A stretch of 64,000 nt of DNA. It comes from Thauera sp. 2A1. GTDB taxonomy: Bacteria; Pseudomonadota; Gammaproteobacteria; Burkholderiales; Rhodocyclaceae. Below, piece by piece: positions 1 through 9,015 of this stretch (its first letter is position 1; each line of letters begins with the position of its first letter). Where the stretch lies: NCBI RefSeq assembly GCF_009469595.2, contig NZ_SSXV01000143.1, positions 1-64,000 on the forward strand, given 5' to 3'. The notes under the pieces were generated by a model that saw only the letters and a program-made list of their open reading frames with translations, had not been told where the DNA came from and made no database searches. The translations under genes were made by a program, and so were the position numbers.

Positions 1-501
1 TTCACTCGGAATGGTGCCATTCCGTCAGCCCTCTGTCTGTCTTGTCCAAAGTACGGCGAGAAGCGCGGGCTCGAAGCCCTGCCGTTCCTGGAGGTCGTGC
101 CCAGCCGTTGGACAAAATGGTTCATTTTGTCTAATCACGCCGCGCCATGCCCCTAAACGACCTCTTTGCCGGCCCACTCATGACAGACAGCAGGCGGCCA
201 AGAGCAGTCGATCGTCGTTACATTTCCTTTGCATGCGCTCGGCTACCGCCTATGCTGAATGTAGTTTGCAAGAAGAGTGCGGATTCGCTTTACAGCAGTT
301 TGCCGTCCTTATGCCCCCCGTTGGATATTGCTGGTGGTGCTCTACGTGGAAACGACAATCTCGACGACGCTTTACGGCCTGTCCCTGATATTGAGCGTGG
401 GGTTTTGTCATTCACGGAGTGCTCTTCTATCTTGCACGGGTGAAATTCGAATTAGCGTCATTTCTACGTGCAATCAGCCCACATGACAAAGGGAGATGCC
501 C
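1..501. other. Leading region without a recognisable gene
   Basis: I recognise no protein in any frame here; the short open frames have no family motif and no convincing ribosome-binding site. The only clear structure is a hairpin-capable palindrome at 111-131. The stretch ends at the ribosome-binding site (GGGAG) of the gene that starts at 502 and probably holds that gene's promoter. Confidence 0.5.
111..131. repeat. Perfect 8-bp inverted repeat
   Basis: GACAAAAT, a 5-base spacer GGTTC, then ATTTTGTC. The arms match perfectly, and the site is AT-rich in a GC-rich setting. It could be an operator or a recombinase arm site; no adjacent regulator or integrase gene is in view to decide. Confidence 0.5.
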
Positions 502-1770
502 ATGTCAGAGATGTCCTCGATGGCAGACGACGGCCTGGCTCTCCTCGCATGGGCAGTTAGACAAGGCAAGCAGGTGCCGCCGGAACTCTCGGGAGAACTG
601 CTGGCCGCGCCCGACCAACTGGCCGACCTGGACGAAGGCCCGAAGAAGGAAGCGTTCTACAGTGCCATCCAGAGACTGACCGCCCTTTTGCAGACAAGTC
701 CCGCTGAAATTTGGGCCGAAAAGCAACGCGAAGCGCGTCTGGCACAGCAGGTTGTCGACGCACAGCAGCTACTCTCTTATGCAGTTGCCAATGGGAAGGA
801 GATCAATGCTGGTGTTCGTAAGGCCTTGGTCGAATCGGCGGATGCCCTCATGCGGGGAAGTTTGAGGGCAGAAGGTGAGGACCGCTTCCTGCAGGCTTAT
901 CAAGAACTGACTAAGACGCTCGCACCGGTGACTTCAGAGACGCTGGAGGCGTCTAGAACCCGCTTTCCAAAGCTTGCGTTGTTGCTTACCCATCCGACCG
1001 AGTTCGTTAGCGGACTCGCCGTCGCCACTGGTGGCCGATTCTTGCACTCCCTGTTCTTCGTCTGCGTGTTGGTCGTGACTGGATTTGTACTCGCCTATTT
1101 CGCAGTGGGATCCACCACGCTCGCACGATACGATGAAGTGATTCAAATCGCCCAGATGGCGAAAGATTCCGCACGAACGAAGCAACTCGCGGTGCTCGGT
1201 GCCACACGAGCGCTCGAAACTGCAAGGGCAGGCACAGAGGCCGAACTAGAGAAAGCGCAGGCCGAGTTGGATAGGACCAAGGATGAGTTGACGCAGAGCG
1301 AGGTCACGTTGAAGGAAACCGATGCCGAGATGATTGGATTGCGTAATCGGCTGACAACTTGGATCAAACCGATTTGCGGCATGGTGGGGATGGCCGGCGC
1401 GTGCGGTTCTGAAGATAGGCCCGCTAGCACGTTAGTTTTTGATGCGCAAGTCATCCGCGATCAACTCGCTCAGATAATGTTGCCGATGCTGCTCGGCTTT
1501 CTCGGTGCGCACACCTTCGTGCTGCGCAATATGAGCCTCGACATCAGCAAGCGATCGTTTGCACCTGGTTCCTCAATTCATCACATGATCCGCCTCTTCC
1601 TAGGAGCTATGGCTGGAATTGCTTCGGGATGGATGCTGAAGCCTGAAACAATCGGCTTGCTCAGCAGCGCCCCTGCCTGGACTCTCGCCTTTATCGCTGG
1701 ATACAGCGTGGAACTCGTATTTTCGTTTATGGACAGGATCGTAAGTGCCTTCAGTAACAAACCCCTATGA
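502..1770 (+). CDS. Coiled-coil membrane protein, unknown function
   Basis: A 422-residue protein of no family I recognise. The N-terminal ~180 residues are hydrophilic and rich in Gln, Glu and Ala. A hydrophobic segment near residues 185-205 is followed by a heptad-like Glu/Lys/Leu/Ala stretch (about 220-290) that should form a coiled coil, and then two or three more hydrophobic segments at about 325-345, 365-385 and 390-410. I chose ATG 502 over the in-frame ATG at 496 because GGGAG at 491-495 is correctly spaced only for 502. It lies just upstream of the hydrolase gene at 1810 on the same strand, so the two probably form a unit. A membrane scaffold or sensor is possible but unproven. Confidence 0.75.
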   Translation: MSEMSSMADDGLALLAWAVRQGKQVPPELSGELLAAPDQLADLDEGPKKEAFYSAIQRLTALLQTSPAEIWAEKQREARLAQQVVDAQQLLSYAVANGKEINAGVRKALVESADALMRGSLRAEGEDRFLQAYQELTKTLAPVTSETLEASRTRFPKLALLLTHPTEFVSGLAVATGGRFLHSLFFVCVLVVTGFVLAYFAVGSTTLARYDEVIQIAQMAKDSARTKQLAVLGATRALETARAGTEAELEKAQAELDRTKDELTQSEVTLKETDAEMIGLRNRLTTWIKPICGMVGMAGACGSEDRPASTLVFDAQVIRDQLAQIMLPMLLGFLGAHTFVLRNMSLDISKRSFAPGSSIHHMIRLFLGAMAGIASGWMLKPETIGLLSSAPAWTLAFIAGYSVELVFSFMDRIVSAFSNKPL

Positions 1771-1809
1771 ATTGATGTGCAACGCGTATCCTTGATGAGG
1801 ACCGAGACT

Positions 1810-3651
1810 ATGGAAGCGCATCAGTCTGCCCGCCCCACAGACAAAAACAAGCATCGCCTTCTAGTGGTCGCATTGAGAGGCTGGACCAACGCGAATGATC
1901 TGCTGCCAAAACTAACGGGAGACCCTGGCGGCGAGTATCCGAAAGCGTTTCTCCAGTTTGTTGAGTCGACGCTCCAGGAAAAATATGAGGTGGATCTATG
2001 GGTACCCGAGTTGCCACTTGCAATGTTTTCCGTGGCAGATCCAGCGGAGATAGTCGCGCAGATTGTGGATGACCTGAGCAAGAAAACTGAGGCGAAGGAC
2101 TATGATGAAATTCAACTACTTGGGTTCAGCACAGGCGCACTCTTGGCACGCGGGGTCTTCTGCGCGGGCCATGGTGCGAGCGACGCGGGAGAAGTATGTC
2201 CCGAACACCGAAAGAGATGGGCCTCCTTAATCACTCGGATCGTGTATATATCGGCGATAACGCGTGGTTGGGAGATATCATCCGCCACACCGATGCGCTT
2301 CCGCTTGGTAAGTCCTCTGCTGAATTTTTTTGCGCACGCTTGGGGAATCTGGCACAAGCTATCGCACATTCACTCCTTTTCGCTCCGCAACTTGTTCGAG
2401 CCAATGGTGCTGATACATAAAGTGAAAAGGGGCGCTCCGTTTGTCACGCTAACTCAGCTTCAGTTTCTCGCAGTCCATCGCTCATTGATCGATGCTGGGC
2501 GCCCGGAACCGACAATTGTGTACCTCCTCGGATCACAGGATGAGTTTGTATCTCCGGCCGACGCGATGGATTTCGGGCCACGGGCTTGCTCAAATTATTT
2601 AGAAGTCCCGAATAGCAGGCATTTCGACCTATTGCGCCTTGAGGGGGACGGTGATAGGCCAAATGCACGCGTGGCAGTCCTACGTGAGGCGCTTCTAGCC
2701 TCACAAGAGACCTTGGCTCAGAGTCGATACAAAGTAGATCAGGAAGACTTGGACAGCAATCTTGACATCCTCGACCGGCCGCGTCGAGACGGTCCGTCGG
2801 AGGAATTTCCAAATGTAAATGTAGCCGTCATAATTGTTCATGGCATTCGCGATCACGGCTTCTGGACGAAGCGAGTCGCGCGCTGGGTTAAGAAAGTAGG
2901 CGCCGAAAAGGGCTTGATCGTTCGCGCACCATCCCCTAGTTACGGCTATTTCTCTGCGTGGGATTTCATCCGCCCGAGCGGCCGATTGGATGCGACCTAT
3001 TGGTTCATGGAGCGGTACGTCCAAGTCAAAGCGGTGTATCCAGAGGCCAAAATTTCGTTCATCGGACACAGTAACGGAACCTTCCTCGCAGCAAGAGCGA
3101 TGGAACTCTGCAAGGCGATCAAGCTGGATAACGTCGTGTTTGCCGGCTCAGTCGTTCGCTCGACGTTCGAGTGGCCCGTCATTCTTTCCATCAGCGCAAA
3201 GAGAGTTTTTAATGTCACGGCATCCAAGGATTTCGTTGTTCGGATGCTTCCCGGCTTCGTCGAACGGCTGGGGCTTTCTTTCATGCAATGCGGAGGCGCT
3301 GGTTATTTCGGATTCCGCGATTCCGCCACAATCGCCGACAATCGAGTGAAACAACTCGGAGTCCATGGTAATCATAGCGCAGGCATATCGGAAAACCATT
3401 GGGAGCGTCTGGCCAGAGCGGCTGTTAATGGCACGGTGACCGAGTCTAGCGCGTCAGAGTTGCCGGCTGCGCTATCGCGATCCATGCACGGGACGTTGCT
3501 CGTCGACCTCGCACTGATTGCGATCGTCGGTGGGATACTGTCTCTGCTTGTCCGGTTACTTATCGTCGTCTTACCGAATTCAATCCCCATTGAGACCATG
3601 GTCGCCGTGGTTGGCAGCCTTATTATCTACCGAGCTGCCAAATTCCTTTGA
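1810..3651 (+). CDS. Tandem alpha/beta-hydrolase with C-terminal membrane anchor
   Basis: A 613-residue protein with two alpha/beta-hydrolase-like halves. The first has the nucleophile elbow GFSTG (Ser about 107); the second begins near residue 345 with VAVIIVHGIRDHG (strand plus oxyanion region) and has the elbow GHSNG (Ser about 421). The C-terminal ~45 residues hold two hydrophobic segments, so the enzyme is probably membrane-bound. ATG 1810 has GAGGA at 1796-1800 upstream; GTG 1777 and ATG 1795 are in-frame alternatives. It follows the coiled-coil membrane gene by 39 bases. The fold supports esterase or lipase chemistry; the substrate is unknown. A membrane-attacking effector is a reasonable guess, not a demonstrated role. 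Confidence 0.75.
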   Translation: MEAHQSARPTDKNKHRLLVVALRGWTNANDLLPKLTGDPGGEYPKAFLQFVESTLQEKYEVDLWVPELPLAMFSVADPAEIVAQIVDDLSKKTEAKDYDEIQLLGFSTGALLARGVFCAGHGASDAGEVCPEHRKRWASLITRIVYISAITRGWEISSATPMRFRLVSPLLNFFAHAWGIWHKLSHIHSFSLRNLFEPMVLIHKVKRGAPFVTLTQLQFLAVHRSLIDAGRPEPTIVYLLGSQDEFVSPADAMDFGPRACSNYLEVPNSRHFDLLRLEGDGDRPNARVAVLREALLASQETLAQSRYKVDQEDLDSNLDILDRPRRDGPSEEFPNVNVAVIIVHGIRDHGFWTKRVARWVKKVGAEKGLIVRAPSPSYGYFSAWDFIRPSGRLDATYWFMERYVQVKAVYPEAKISFIGHSNGTFLAARAMELCKAIKLDNVVFAGSVVRSTFEWPVILSISAKRVFNVTASKDFVVRMLPGFVERLGLSFMQCGGAGYFGFRDSATIADNRVKQLGVHGNHSAGISENHWERLARAAVNGTVTESSASELPAALSRSMHGTLLVDLALIAIVGGILSLLVRLLIVVLPNSIPIETMVAVVGSLIIYRAAKFL

Positions 3652-4426
3652 GGAAATACCCCTCCGCCCTCATCATCACCTCAGCTTAAATATAGTTCAA
3701 CTATTGATGGCGACGTGTCCTTGCGGTGATCGAGAGATCAAATGTGACAGAAGCGAAACGGTGAAAACTCCGTTCAGGAAGTAGGCATTGAGCAGGCGCG
3801 ATGCCAAGTGATCGGAGCGGTTGAGCAGACCGATTACATTACCGGCCCAGGAAAGCAGGATTCAACGACGTGAAGGATCGAGACGGTTTCAGTCATGCAG
3901 CCGGCCTATTTTGCAGGTGTGTTTCCTGTTGACTATGATGACAATTGCCGCGACCTTTAGAGCCGACCAAGACAGCCCATCTTGGTATTCCCGTGGGCTC
4001 ACAAGCGCTTGCGGCCGTCAGTTGCAGCTTCATGCTGGACGGCACCTTTCGTACAGCCCCTCCGTCCGCTTCGGGTCGGCCTGAGACGCTCGTGGGTGGC
4101 CTTCCGAGGTGCTGCGTGGGTTCGGGGCCCTGGGGCTCTCAGTCCGGCCAGGAGCTGCCGGTGAGCGTTGGCGCTCGTAAGCCAACATCCACAATCCGCA
4201 TGCAGTATGCTTCTCGCGTTAGGCCTACCCCCGACGAGTACCTGAACCGGGATCTGAAAACTACGATACGCTCCGGTCCAATTGCCAGGACCGCAGCACC
4301 ACTCCTTGAAACGGCGCACATGTGCATGCAGCGCATTGCTGCGATGCCGAAACAAGTGGGGTCGTATTTTAGCCATGAGTACGTTCGGTATGCCCAGTCA
4401 ATTAACTATTTGCCTGCCTGGTTAAT
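3652..4426. other. 775-bp gap without a recognisable gene
   Basis: No frame reads as a known family on either strand; open frames here are short and overlap each other. No terminator, tRNA or insertion-sequence end was recognised. Confidence 0.45.
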
Positions 4427-4882
4427 GTGACTGCACCTCTTGTTTGGACGATCTGCCTCTCGTGCGTCAATACACAGATCGAGGAAGGGGCGCTGTATCT
4501 TGGGCGTGTGCAATTTGCCTCAGAAGAAGAAGCCCTGGCGTGCCTTGAACAGATCGAACGTGACGAGAATTCAAGTTATATATGCCAGCTCAGATGCGAC
4601 GGGTGGGCTGATGCAAGTACCGGCTTAAGTGGGATTGAACATCCTCCAATCCATGTATCTGAGAAGGCAATTGAGAGTCTTCTTGGCGAGCCCCTTTATC
4701 CAAAAATAATTCAATGGAAGAGAAAATATAAAGTTCAAAAATTTATTGAAAAAAATGGCCTGCCAATTATTTCAATACTAACCATCATTGGGTTAGCTGC
4801 CCTTGGTGCGTCGGAGAATGTCATAGATATATTTCTGAAGATCCTCGAGGTCATTTGGCATCCTTTGACGTCATGGAGATAG
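4427..4882 (+). CDS. Small hypothetical membrane protein
   Basis: A 151-residue open frame from a GTG start, without a family I recognise. The middle is acidic (a run of Glu around residues 30-45). Residues about 110-145 are strongly hydrophobic (Ile/Leu/Ala-rich), suggesting one or two C-terminal membrane segments. Its second half is noticeably AT-rich compared with neighbours, a sign of foreign origin. The start is uncertain; the first ~20 residues may not belong, and a later start is possible. It stands alone between a gene-free gap and the IS1182 element. Confidence 0.45.
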   Translation: MTAPLVWTICLSCVNTQIEEGALYLGRVQFASEEEALACLEQIERDENSSYICQLRCDGWADASTGLSGIEHPPIHVSEKAIESLLGEPLYPKIIQWKRKYKVQKFIEKNGLPIISILTIIGLAALGASENVIDIFLKILEVIWHPLTSWR

Positions 4883-5015
4883 AAGTTCACGCGCTAACGA
4901 TTCCGTCGAGAGGGACCGCCCACAAGCTGCACTTGTGGGCTTTGCGGCTACGGTGGCCCTTCACGGCAAACGTTGAACGTCGGCTTTCCATATCTTCGAC
5001 TGTCGTCTTTGGGTC

Positions 5016-6631
5016 CAGGCTGTGTCAAAACCCTAGATATAATATGCACGAGCCGTACATGGATCGGGGACTGTCGTGAAGCGTTTCGTTGAAGGCCAAG
5101 ACCGTGGTCAAGGCACCCTGCTTCCGGAGCATGTGGATGATTACGTCGCCGAGGACAATCCAGTCCGCGTCATCGACGCCTTTGTCGAGCATCTCGACCT
5201 ACGCAAACTGGGTTTCGAGCGCGTCGATCGCAGCTTCAATGGACGCCCGGCTTATCATCCTGCCGTATTGCTGAAGATCTACATCTACGGCTACCTCAAT
5301 CGGATCCAGTCGAGCCGGCGACTTGAGCGCGAGGCGGGACGCAATCTCGAATTGATCTGGCTCACCGGTCGGCTTTGCCCGGATTTCAAGACGATCGCGC
5401 GGTTCCGGCAGGACAATGGCCAAGCCATCCGTAACGTCTGCGCACAGTTCGTTGGCGTCTGTCGCAGGTTGAAACTGTTCTCAAACGCCCTCGTCGCGAT
5501 CGACGGCAGCAAATTCAAGGCGGTCAACAACCGGGACCGCAACTTTACCGCCAACAAGATCGATCGCCGCCGCGAGCAGATCGAAGCGAGCATCGAGCGC
5601 TACCTCGCCGCAATCGAGACGGCGGACCGGCAGAACCCTGACATTGCTGAGGCCAAGACTACACGCCTGCGCGAGAAGATTGCTTGTCTGAAGGAGCAGA
5701 TGACGCAGCTTGAGGAAATTGAAGCCCGTCTGCAGCAGACGCCCGACAAACAGATCTCGCTCACCGATCCCGATGCACGCTCGATGGCCACCAGTGGTCG
5801 TGGCACAGGCATGGTCGGCTACAACGTCCAGACGGCCGTCGATAGCAGGCATCACTTGGTGGTGGCCCACGAGGTAACCAATGTCGGCCATGATCGCACC
5901 CAGTTGGCCAAGATGGCGAAGCAGGCAAAGCGCGCGATGGGTGTGAAAGAGTTAAGCGTGGTTGCCGACCGGGGCTATTTCCGGAGTGAGGAATTTCTGG
6001 CCTGTGACAAGGCGGGGATTACGGCCTACGTGCCCAAGCCGTTGACATCGAATGCCAAAGCCGATGGGCGGTTCGGCAAGGATGACTTCCTCTACGATCC
6101 GGAAAGCGACGAATATCAATGTCCAGCCGGTGAGCGACTGATCTGGCGCTACCACACCGTCGAGAACGGCCAAACGTTGCACCGTTACTGGAGCTCGAAC
6201 TGCAAGGCGTGCTCATTGAAGCCGAAATGCACCCCTGGCGACCAACGTCGGATCAGCAGGTGGCAGCACGAAGACTTGCTCGAACGCATGCAGCGCAGGC
6301 TCGATCGCTCACCAGATGCAATGGCGATCCGGCGCCAAACGGTAGAGCACCCATTTGGCACGTTGAAGGCCTGGATGGGGGCGACCCATTTCCTGACCAA
6401 AGGCCTTGAGCGTGTCAGCACGGAAATGAGCTTGCATGTTCTCGCTTACAACATGAAGCGAGTAATGAAAATTCTCGGAAATGCGGCGCTAATCAACGCA
6501 GTGAGGGCCTGAAGGAGGCCTTCGTTTCTCTCTCTTTTCGTAATTCAACAGACGGCGAAAGAAACTTGGGACTCGCGTTTCGGTGTTTCCCCTCGGCTGC
6601 TCATTCTCTCAACGACTTTTGACACAGCCTG
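5016..6631 (+). mobile_element. IS1182-family insertion sequence, apparently complete
   Basis: The element is bounded by inverted repeats CAGGCTGTGTCAAAA (5016-5030) and its reverse complement (6617-6631), with one transposase gene between. The bases just outside are GGTC on both sides (5012-5015 and 6632-6635), which fits a 4-bp target duplication. About 1.6 kb is normal for the family. Intact ends and an open transposase frame suggest a recent insertion. Confidence 0.85.
5076..6512 (+). CDS. IS1182-family transposase
   Basis: A 478-residue transposase for the element at 5016-6631, starting GTG at 5076. The N-terminal ~200 residues match the IS1182/IS1380-like DUF772 region (MKRFVEGQDRGQ start, then an EDNPVR motif). 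The second half carries the DDE catalytic core: AIDGSKFKAV near residue 145 and a DRGYF motif near 305, followed by a Cys-rich stretch (CKACSLKPKC) and the family's C-terminal EHPFGTLKAWMG motif. Length is normal and the frame uninterrupted, so it is likely functional. It lies wholly within the inverted repeats and has no partner gene. Confidence 0.92.
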   Translation: MKRFVEGQDRGQGTLLPEHVDDYVAEDNPVRVIDAFVEHLDLRKLGFERVDRSFNGRPAYHPAVLLKIYIYGYLNRIQSSRRLEREAGRNLELIWLTGRLCPDFKTIARFRQDNGQAIRNVCAQFVGVCRRLKLFSNALVAIDGSKFKAVNNRDRNFTANKIDRRREQIEASIERYLAAIETADRQNPDIAEAKTTRLREKIACLKEQMTQLEEIEARLQQTPDKQISLTDPDARSMATSGRGTGMVGYNVQTAVDSRHHLVVAHEVTNVGHDRTQLAKMAKQAKRAMGVKELSVVADRGYFRSEEFLACDKAGITAYVPKPLTSNAKADGRFGKDDFLYDPESDEYQCPAGERLIWRYHTVENGQTLHRYWSSNCKACSLKPKCTPGDQRRISRWQHEDLLERMQRRLDRSPDAMAIRRQTVEHPFGTLKAWMGATHFLTKGLERVSTEMSLHVLAYNMKRVMKILGNAALINAVRA

Positions 6632-6897
6632 GGTCGATACGAGACTGTCGCAGGCGGTTCGCTGAGCCGCTGAGCGGGTTAAGGGGAAACGCCCACGTCA
6701 GATACATGTACGGGTCAGTAACCCAACGGCGGCGCCGAATCGACGTTTGCTGTTTCTTGCTGCAGATCAGCCCTGCGGGACTTGATTGCGATGGATGGAC
6801 GCTGTTGCCCTGTCGATCCACGCGATCCCTGGCCGCTCTCCCTCGACCCGCTGGCGGTACCGAGCCAATGTTCGAGTTTTTCCACTCGGGCTCACCG

Positions 6898-7926
6898 TCA
6901 GCCTTCGATCAGCGCCACCAGTTTCATGTCTGCCAGGCGGGCTTCGACCTTATTCCCGCCATCCTCGTAGGTTAGCCAGGCCCACCCCTCGGTCGATGGG
7001 CGCTTGCTGAGGATTAGCCGGGCCCGCCGCCCGCGGTGTTCGACCTGGATGATGGCCCGCTTGAGCATGTCAGGGCCGGCCTTGCTTCTGGCGCCCGTCC
7101 TGTCCGGGCGCGGAGTCTCCCCTTCGCCCTGCAAATGAGATCCGTCCCCGAGGAGGTCATCGATACCTGCGTCGTGCTCGTCATCATGATGGCGCTTTTC
7201 CGCCAGGAACTCGCGCAGCATCCTGACCGACCCGCGCGTGAGTTCCTGGGTCTCGTCGGAGAGCCAGGCGCCAACTTCCGCCGGATATCGTTTGAAGGCG
7301 GTGACCAGTTCGTTGACCACGGTCACATCGCTTGCCCGGCCGCTGCTGAACGCGCGTGCGATGGGATCGGGCAGATCGAGAAGCGTCACATGCTGGGTGA
7401 CGAACGCCGGGGATTTCCCGATCTCGCGGGCGATGTCGCTCTTCTTCTTGCCGCTCGAGAGTTCGCGACCGATGAAATCGGCGATCTCACGCGCGGTGAG
7501 CTCGTTGCGCTGCAGGTTCTCGATCACCTGATCGGCGTGGCTGTAGTCGTTGTCGATGAAGGCGGGGATAGTTGTCTTCCCCGCCCAGATCGATGCACGG
7601 TATCGCCGCGCGCCGTGGTTGATGAGGTAGCGCCCCTCGCGCTCCGGATGCTCACGCACCGAAATCGGCGACTTCACGCCCCGGATCTGGATAGTCTGGC
7701 CGATCTCAGCAATGCTCTGCGCCGAAAAACCGGGGTTGTCGGCCGTGCGCGGCTGCTGCGGATCTTCGTCGATCAGCTCGAGCGGCAGCTCCAGCGGGCG
7801 CCCGATGCGCACGAAGGCTTCCGACGGGCCCGGTTGCCGTGAGGGCTTGTCGTTACCTGCGGTGTCCGATGCGGATGCCCGGGGCCTCTCATCGGCTTTC
7901 GTCCTGGCATTCTTCACGCGGCTCAT
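6898..7926 (-). CDS. korB: KorB, ParB-family repressor of an IncP-like plasmid
   Basis: A 342-residue ParB/KorB protein. The N-terminal half carries the ParB nuclease-like fold (DEDPQQPR, then a NHGARRYRA motif) and a helix-turn-helix region (IAREIGKSPAFVTQH). The last ~60 residues match the KorB SH3-like dimerisation domain, ending LADMKLVALIEG as in RK2 KorB. KorB represses IncP transfer, replication and maintenance operons and helps partition. ATG 7926 is preferred because GGGAGAG precedes it; 7941 is an in-frame alternative. Two matching operators lie at 8310 and 8765. Unlike RK2, no incC or korA gene lies beside it; it sits next to trbA, divergently, so the control module is rearranged. 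Confidence 0.92.
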   Translation of the reverse strand: MSRVKNARTKADERPRASASDTAGNDKPSRQPGPSEAFVRIGRPLELPLELIDEDPQQPRTADNPGFSAQSIAEIGQTIQIRGVKSPISVREHPEREGRYLINHGARRYRASIWAGKTTIPAFIDNDYSHADQVIENLQRNELTAREIADFIGRELSSGKKKSDIAREIGKSPAFVTQHVTLLDLPDPIARAFSSGRASDVTVVNELVTAFKRYPAEVGAWLSDETQELTRGSVRMLREFLAEKRHHDDEHDAGIDDLLGDGSHLQGEGETPRPDRTGARSKAGPDMLKRAIIQVEHRGRRARLILSKRPSTEGWAWLTYEDGGNKVEARLADMKLVALIEG

Positions 7927-8309
7927 GGTGTGCTCTCCCATTTTCTTGTTGTCCGCGCAGGGTCACGGGTTGAACGCGGTGCGCGAGCGCGCTTTGGCCT
8001 CCCCCCTCGCTTCCGCCTTCATGGCCCAGGGGGTGTGTTGCCCGCCTGTGGGTCTGGGGTCACGCCACGCGCGTTACCGCTTCGAATGGGACCCGTCGGC
8101 GCCAGCGCAAGCTCCTCAAGCCCGGCAGGCCGTGCCTCCGCAGGCGGCGAAGCGGTCGGCGGGAGTGACGCATTCCGCGTGTCCGATCGTCGGCGCGCAG
8201 GTAAAATCGCGGGTTGACGAGAACAGGTCATGCCATACGCATTGTTTGAGACCCTCGCCCGACGCCACGCTGTGTGTGCGCAGGGTGTGCGGCGAAAAAA
8301 CAATGCGAT
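7927..8309. promoter_or_regulatory. Divergent korB/trbA intergenic region
   Basis: A 383-bp GC-rich gap between korB (minus) and the trbA-like gene (plus) with no gene recognised. It should hold the korB promoter and most of the trbA promoter. The KorB operator at 8310-8322 closes it on the trbA side. Confidence 0.45.
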
Positions 8310-8322
8310 TTTAGCGGCTAAA
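8310..8322. promoter_or_regulatory. KorB operator upstream of trbA
   Basis: Exact 13-bp palindrome TTTAGCGGCTAAA, matching the KorB operator consensus TTTAGCSGCTAAA of IncP plasmids. It lies 31 bp upstream of the trbA-like start codon, a position fit for repression by the korB product encoded next door. Confidence 0.93.
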
Positions 8323-8353
8323 GCCGAACGCGTGCAGCCAGAAGGCCCGAGCC

Positions 8354-8716
8354 TTGTACAACTACATCTTCTTCACGAACGTGCTGCGCGTCCTCGATGA
8401 GCTGCAGATGACCAAGCACGACCTCGCCGAAAAGTCCGGCGTGTCCATCTCTTTTCTCTCCGACATCACCACCGGCAAGGGCAACCCGTCGCTCAAAGTG
8501 ATGGAGGACATCGCCCGCGCGCTGCAGACGCCGCTGCCGCTGCTGCTCGAAGTCACCGATCTGGATCCGGCCTCGCTCGAGGCGCTCGCCGGTGGCAAGG
8601 TCCCCAGCAGCCTGCCGCCCGGCTACGAACGGGTGGCGGCCGTCCTGCCCGAGCACCAGGCCTTCATCGTCAGGAAGTGGGCCGAGGCGGCCCAGAAGAA
8701 ACTCAGGAAGTCGTAA
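8354..8716 (+). CDS. trbA: TrbA-like HTH transfer repressor
   Basis: A 120-residue XRE-type DNA-binding protein. A helix-turn-helix occupies about residues 17-45 (KHDLAEKSGVSISFLSDI). The C-terminal half, with LAGGKVPSSLPPGYERV, resembles RK2 TrbA, which shares this region with KorC/KorA-type repressors. TrbA controls the trb and tra operons and sits just before trbB in RK2, as here. The start is TTG 8354 with GAAGG eight bases upstream; no other in-frame start is closer. A KorB operator precedes it, so it is probably KorB-repressed. Confidence 0.82.
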   Translation: MYNYIFFTNVLRVLDELQMTKHDLAEKSGVSISFLSDITTGKGNPSLKVMEDIARALQTPLPLLLEVTDLDPASLEALAGGKVPSSLPPGYERVAAVLPEHQAFIVRKWAEAAQKKLRKS

Positions 8717-8764
8717 CGCCAGGGGTAGGGCGACGCAGCGGCACGAACGGGCAGACGCCCGCGT

Positions 8765-8777
8765 TTTAGCGGCTAAA
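8765..8777. promoter_or_regulatory. KorB operator between trbA and trbB
   Basis: A second exact TTTAGCGGCTAAA, 49 bp after the trbA stop and about 240 bp before trbB. KorB can act at a distance in RK2, so this site is well placed to control the trb operon promoter near 8940-8970. Confidence 0.92.
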
Positions 8778-8938
8778 GCGTGCCACAGCGGCACAGTCGC
8801 CTCTGGATGCCGCGCGTCCACAGCCTTTTCTCGCCCACGCACTCGTGCCCCCGGACGGCCGGCGGCCACGGTCGTGCTGCGCGCCCGTCTATTCACGCAG
8901 GATAATCAGGCCGCAACATTTTCGTCAAAACATTTTTC

Positions 8939-8982
8939 TTGAACTGCAAAATAGTTCGGTATATCGTTTAACAAAGTTCGGT
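8939..8982 (+). promoter_or_regulatory. Candidate trbB promoter with 22-bp-spaced direct repeat
   Basis: TTGAAC (8939-8944) and TATCGT (8962-8967) are 17 bases apart and could be weak -35 and -10 boxes. The octamer AGTTCGGT occurs at 8953-8960 and again at 8975-8982, a period of 22 bp or about two helical turns, bracketing the putative -10. This is a good candidate for the TrbA binding site. The local AT-rich composition also supports a promoter. Confidence 0.5.
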
Positions 8983-9015
8983 GCCAACACAATGGCATTG
9001 TAGCCGGGGGAGACG

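Noticed and set aside
8951..8960. Similarity of ATAGTTCGGT to the CAATAGTTC repeat at 52415
   Set aside because: Only seven or eight bases shared between unrelated operons; likely chance.
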